Below, piece after piece: positions 62,162-64,000 of a stretch of 64,000 nucleotides of DNA. The number at the start of each line of letters is the position of its first letter. The first letter of the stretch is position 1. The stretch lies in the NCBI GenBank assembly GCA_046352935.1, contig JAXMGR010000012.1, forward strand, positions 62,001 to 126,000, read 5' to 3'. The stretch is from CAYWMY01 sp046352935. GTDB lineage: Bacteria > Pseudomonadota > Gammaproteobacteria > Steroidobacterales > Steroidobacteraceae. The notes under the pieces were generated by a model. It did not search any database. It was not told the origin of the DNA and was given only the letters and a program-made list of their open reading frames with translations. A program made the position numbers and the translations under genes.

Positions 62162-63247
62162 TCAGACCGGTGCCGGCCGGAGGCGCGGCACGACTTCCTC
62201 GCCGATGAGGCGGATGGTCTCGAGGTTGTCGGCCTCGTTCGCGCCGACCACCTCCATGAGCGGCAGGTTGAGCCCGGCGTCGACCAGCTTCTGCAGCAGG
62301 TCGAGGCACTCGTCCGGGTTGCCCGAGATCACGGTGAAGGCGCGCATCATGTCGTCGTTGACGAGATGCGTGACCTTGTCCTCGGTGCCGGCGGCGATGG
62401 CCGCGCGGAACGGCTCCCAGGTGGAGTCGGGCAGTCCGGAGGAACTCAGGATCACGTCGTTCTTGATGTTGCGGAGCTTGTTGATGACGTAGGTCCCGGT
62501 GTAGCTGCGGGTCGCGTTCTTCGCCTTGGCGCTGTCGCGCGAGCAGGCCGCGAGGATCACGCCGCCCACGGGGAAGTCCGCGGGCATCGTGCGGCCGCTG
62601 GCCTGGAAGCCCTGCGCGCAGTGCTCGCGCGCGTAGCGCGTGAAACCGGGCGAGGTCAGGCCGGGCAGCAGCAGGCCGTCGGCGATGCGGCCCGCGAGTT
62701 TCTGCATGAGCGGACCGGTCGCGCCGATGTACACGGGAATCGACGTCCGGAGGCCGCGGGCCGCGCGGTCCATGGCCGGCATGTCGCACTTGTAGAGATC
62801 ACCGTTGTAGGTGAAGCGCTTGCCGCCGGTGATGCCGCGGATCATCTCGACCGACTCGGTGTGCACGCGCACCGAGTTGAACTTCTTCATGTCGAGGCCC
62901 AGGTACTCGGTGCCGACCTTGCCGGCGCCGAGGCCCATGATGAACCGCCCCCCCGAGAGCTCGTCGATGGCGGCGGCCTCGGCGGCCTGGGTCGTCGGGT
63001 GTCGCATGTAGGGCGAGGTGATGCCGAGTCCGATCGGGATCTTCTTCGTCGCCAGCGTCGCTGCCGCCAGCGTCGTGAAGCAGCCGCGGGCCTCATGACC
63101 GTACTTGCGGAACCAGTGGTAGGCCTCCGCGATCCAGAAACCACCCGAGAGGCCTGAATCCTCCGTCTGGCGCGCGTACTTCTGGATGGACGACAACGGT
63201 TCGTATGACTTGAAGATCACTCCGACGGTCGCTTTCTTGCCGCTCAT
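62162..63247 (-). CDS. LLM-class (luciferase-like) oxidoreductase, probable F420- or FMN-dependent
   Basis: 361-aa TIM-barrel enzyme of the bacterial luciferase-like superfamily, closest in pattern to methylenetetrahydromethanopterin-reductase-like proteins: KIPIGLGITSPYMRHPTTQAAEAAAIDELSGGRFIMGLGAG (about 68-108), then IPVYIGATGPLMQKLAGRIADGLLL. Many proteins of this group use F420 rather than FMN. The cofD gene at 15.5 kb makes F420 use plausible here, but cofactor choice cannot be read by eye. It is second in the five-gene cluster, 45 nt after the M24-like gene. Confidence 0.85.
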   Translation of the reverse strand: MSGKKATVGVIFKSYEPLSSIQKYARQTEDSGLSGGFWIAEAYHWFRKYGHEARGCFTTLAAATLATKKIPIGLGITSPYMRHPTTQAAEAAAIDELSGGRFIMGLGAGKVGTEYLGLDMKKFNSVRVHTESVEMIRGITGGKRFTYNGDLYKCDMPAMDRAARGLRTSIPVYIGATGPLMQKLAGRIADGLLLPGLTSPGFTRYAREHCAQGFQASGRTMPADFPVGGVILAACSRDSAKAKNATRSYTGTYVINKLRNIKNDVILSSSGLPDSTWEPFRAAIAAGTEDKVTHLVNDDMMRAFTVISGNPDECLDLLQKLVDAGLNLPLMEVVGANEADNLETIRLIGEEVVPRLRPAPV

Positions 63248-63292
63248 TTCGGGCTCCTTGTCCTGTGTATCTGTGGCTGTTGCTGTTCGGGG

Positions 63293-64000
63293 TCAGAGAG
63301 CGGCTTCGCCGCCCCTGTAGAACTTGACGGGAACGCCGGACAGCGGCTCGCCGCCGTCCGTGCCGACACGGAAGGTCTCCTGGAAGTACAGACAGGCCTT
63401 GCGGTCCTCGGTCATCACGTGGGGGTGCATCGAGCACACCATGTTCTCGGGCAGCTCGAACTCCGAGCCTTCGCCGATGCGGGGGTACTCGATCATGGTC
63501 ATGCCGATCGAGTGGCCGGAGACGTGGCCGAGCCGCCAGCCTTTGCCCTCGAAGGGCTTCTGGCACTTCCGGTGCACATCCTCCGCGGAGGCGCCGGCCC
63601 TGAGGTTCGTCTTCACGAGCTCGTGGAACTCGCGATAGGCGTCGAGCAGGCGCTCGGTCTCGGCGCTGACGCCCGCCGGCGCGAGCAGCCGCGAGAACTC
63701 CACCCAGTGACCGCCCCGGCCGGCGACCTCGAGCCCGTAGAGCATGGCGTCGGAATCCTGCACGGTGCGATCGGTCCGCGGGAAGACCATCTGTGGCAGC
63801 AGCGTCCCGCCGGCCCCCATCAGCACCATGTCCATCGTGCAGCGCGCGGTGCCGAGTGTCGCGAAGCTGCGCTCGGCCACGCCCATGAGCTCGGCCTCGG
63901 TCTTCCCGGCGCGGTATGCCTGGAACACCGCGAGCACGCCGGCCTTGTTGACCGCCATGGAGTGGCGCACCGAGGCGATTTCCTCGGCGCTCTTCTGGGC
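63293..64000 (-). CDS. M24 (aminopeptidase P / creatinase) fold protein, C-terminal part (window edge)
   Basis: About 235 C-terminal residues of a pita-bread-fold protein; the N-terminus lies beyond the window. LGHVSGHSIGMTMIEYPRIG carries the conserved His, and YFQETFRV the last Glu. The usual metal ligands are changed: the first Asp pair region reads DAMLYGLEVAGRGGHWVEFSR and the EP motif reads CSMHPHV. Loss of metal ligands is the state known in creatinase, a metal-free C-N hydrolase. It is probably the first visible gene of the catabolic operon. Confidence 0.82.
   Translation of the reverse strand, partial: AQKSAEEIASVRHSMAVNKAGVLAVFQAYRAGKTEAELMGVAERSFATLGTARCTMDMVLMGAGGTLLPQMVFPRTDRTVQDSDAMLYGLEVAGRGGHWVEFSRLLAPAGVSAETERLLDAYREFHELVKTNLRAGASAEDVHRKCQKPFEGKGWRLGHVSGHSIGMTMIEYPRIGEGSEFELPENMVCSMHPHVMTEDRKACLYFQETFRVGTDGGEPLSGVPVKFYRGGEAAL

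Overview
The window is about 64 kb of dense, high-GC bacterial chromosome. Genes are tightly packed, with many 4-nt ATGA/GTGA stop-start overlaps. Several blocks point to a Gammaproteobacterium: the order fabD-fabG-acpP-fabF-pabC-mltG-tmk-holB-pilZ, a type II secretion (gsp) block, a TonB/ExbB/ExbD set followed by TPR proteins, and an AlaA-type aminotransferase. I cannot name a genus. A cofD gene (coenzyme F420 biosynthesis) and an F420/flavin-type luciferase-like oxidoreductase suggest an F420-using lineage, which is uncommon in this class. I saw no tRNA, rRNA, CRISPR array, insertion sequence or prophage.

Layout. 1-7.8 kb: branched-chain amino acid biosynthesis (minus strand ilvC-ilvE-leuC-leuD-leuB behind an attenuator-like leader; plus strand an M17 aminopeptidase and ilvD). 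8.1-12.8 kb: tonB-exbB-exbD and two paralogous exported TPR proteins. 12.9-16.4 kb: a CoA-transferase, a peroxiredoxin, a SnoaL-like protein and cofD. 16.4-21.4 kb (minus): putA and an etfB-etfA pair broken by about a dozen frame breaks inside 1 kb. 21.4-21.97 kb: an intergenic region with divergent promoters and a strong orphan terminator, a candidate small RNA. 22-25.5 kb: a four-gene Opp/Dpp-type ABC importer without a binding protein. 25.7-33.2 kb: alaA and an AddB/AddA-like helicase-nuclease pair. 33.2-35.1 kb (minus): a Fur-box-preceded iron operon (cupredoxin, FTR1 permease, outer-membrane protein). 35.1-40.7 kb (minus): gspGHIJKLMN. 40.8-48.1 kb: fatty-acid synthesis and the tmk-holB-pilZ run. 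48.2-50.4 kb (minus): a cyclic-nucleotide-binding/rhodanese fusion and a quinone oxidoreductase. 50.6-58.6 kb: beta-oxidation and acyl-CoA genes, two tandem MFS transporters and a second SnoaL-like protein. 58.6-64 kb (minus): an unassigned five-gene catabolic cluster (M24 creatinase-like, LLM oxidoreductase, FAH-family hydrolase, M20 deacylase-like, LeuA-like synthase), cut by the window end.

The best candidate for an undescribed system is the 58.6-64 kb cluster. Both of its peptidase-fold proteins depart from the canonical metal-ligand sets, which suggests C-N bond chemistry on a non-peptide substrate, and the cluster also carries a possible F420-dependent enzyme. The facing plus-strand genes could supply transport (two MFS) and downstream acyl-CoA catabolism. 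The orphan terminator with a possible ~135-nt RNA at 21.66-21.80 kb and the frame-broken, codon-atypical etfBA segment are the other features most worth checking.
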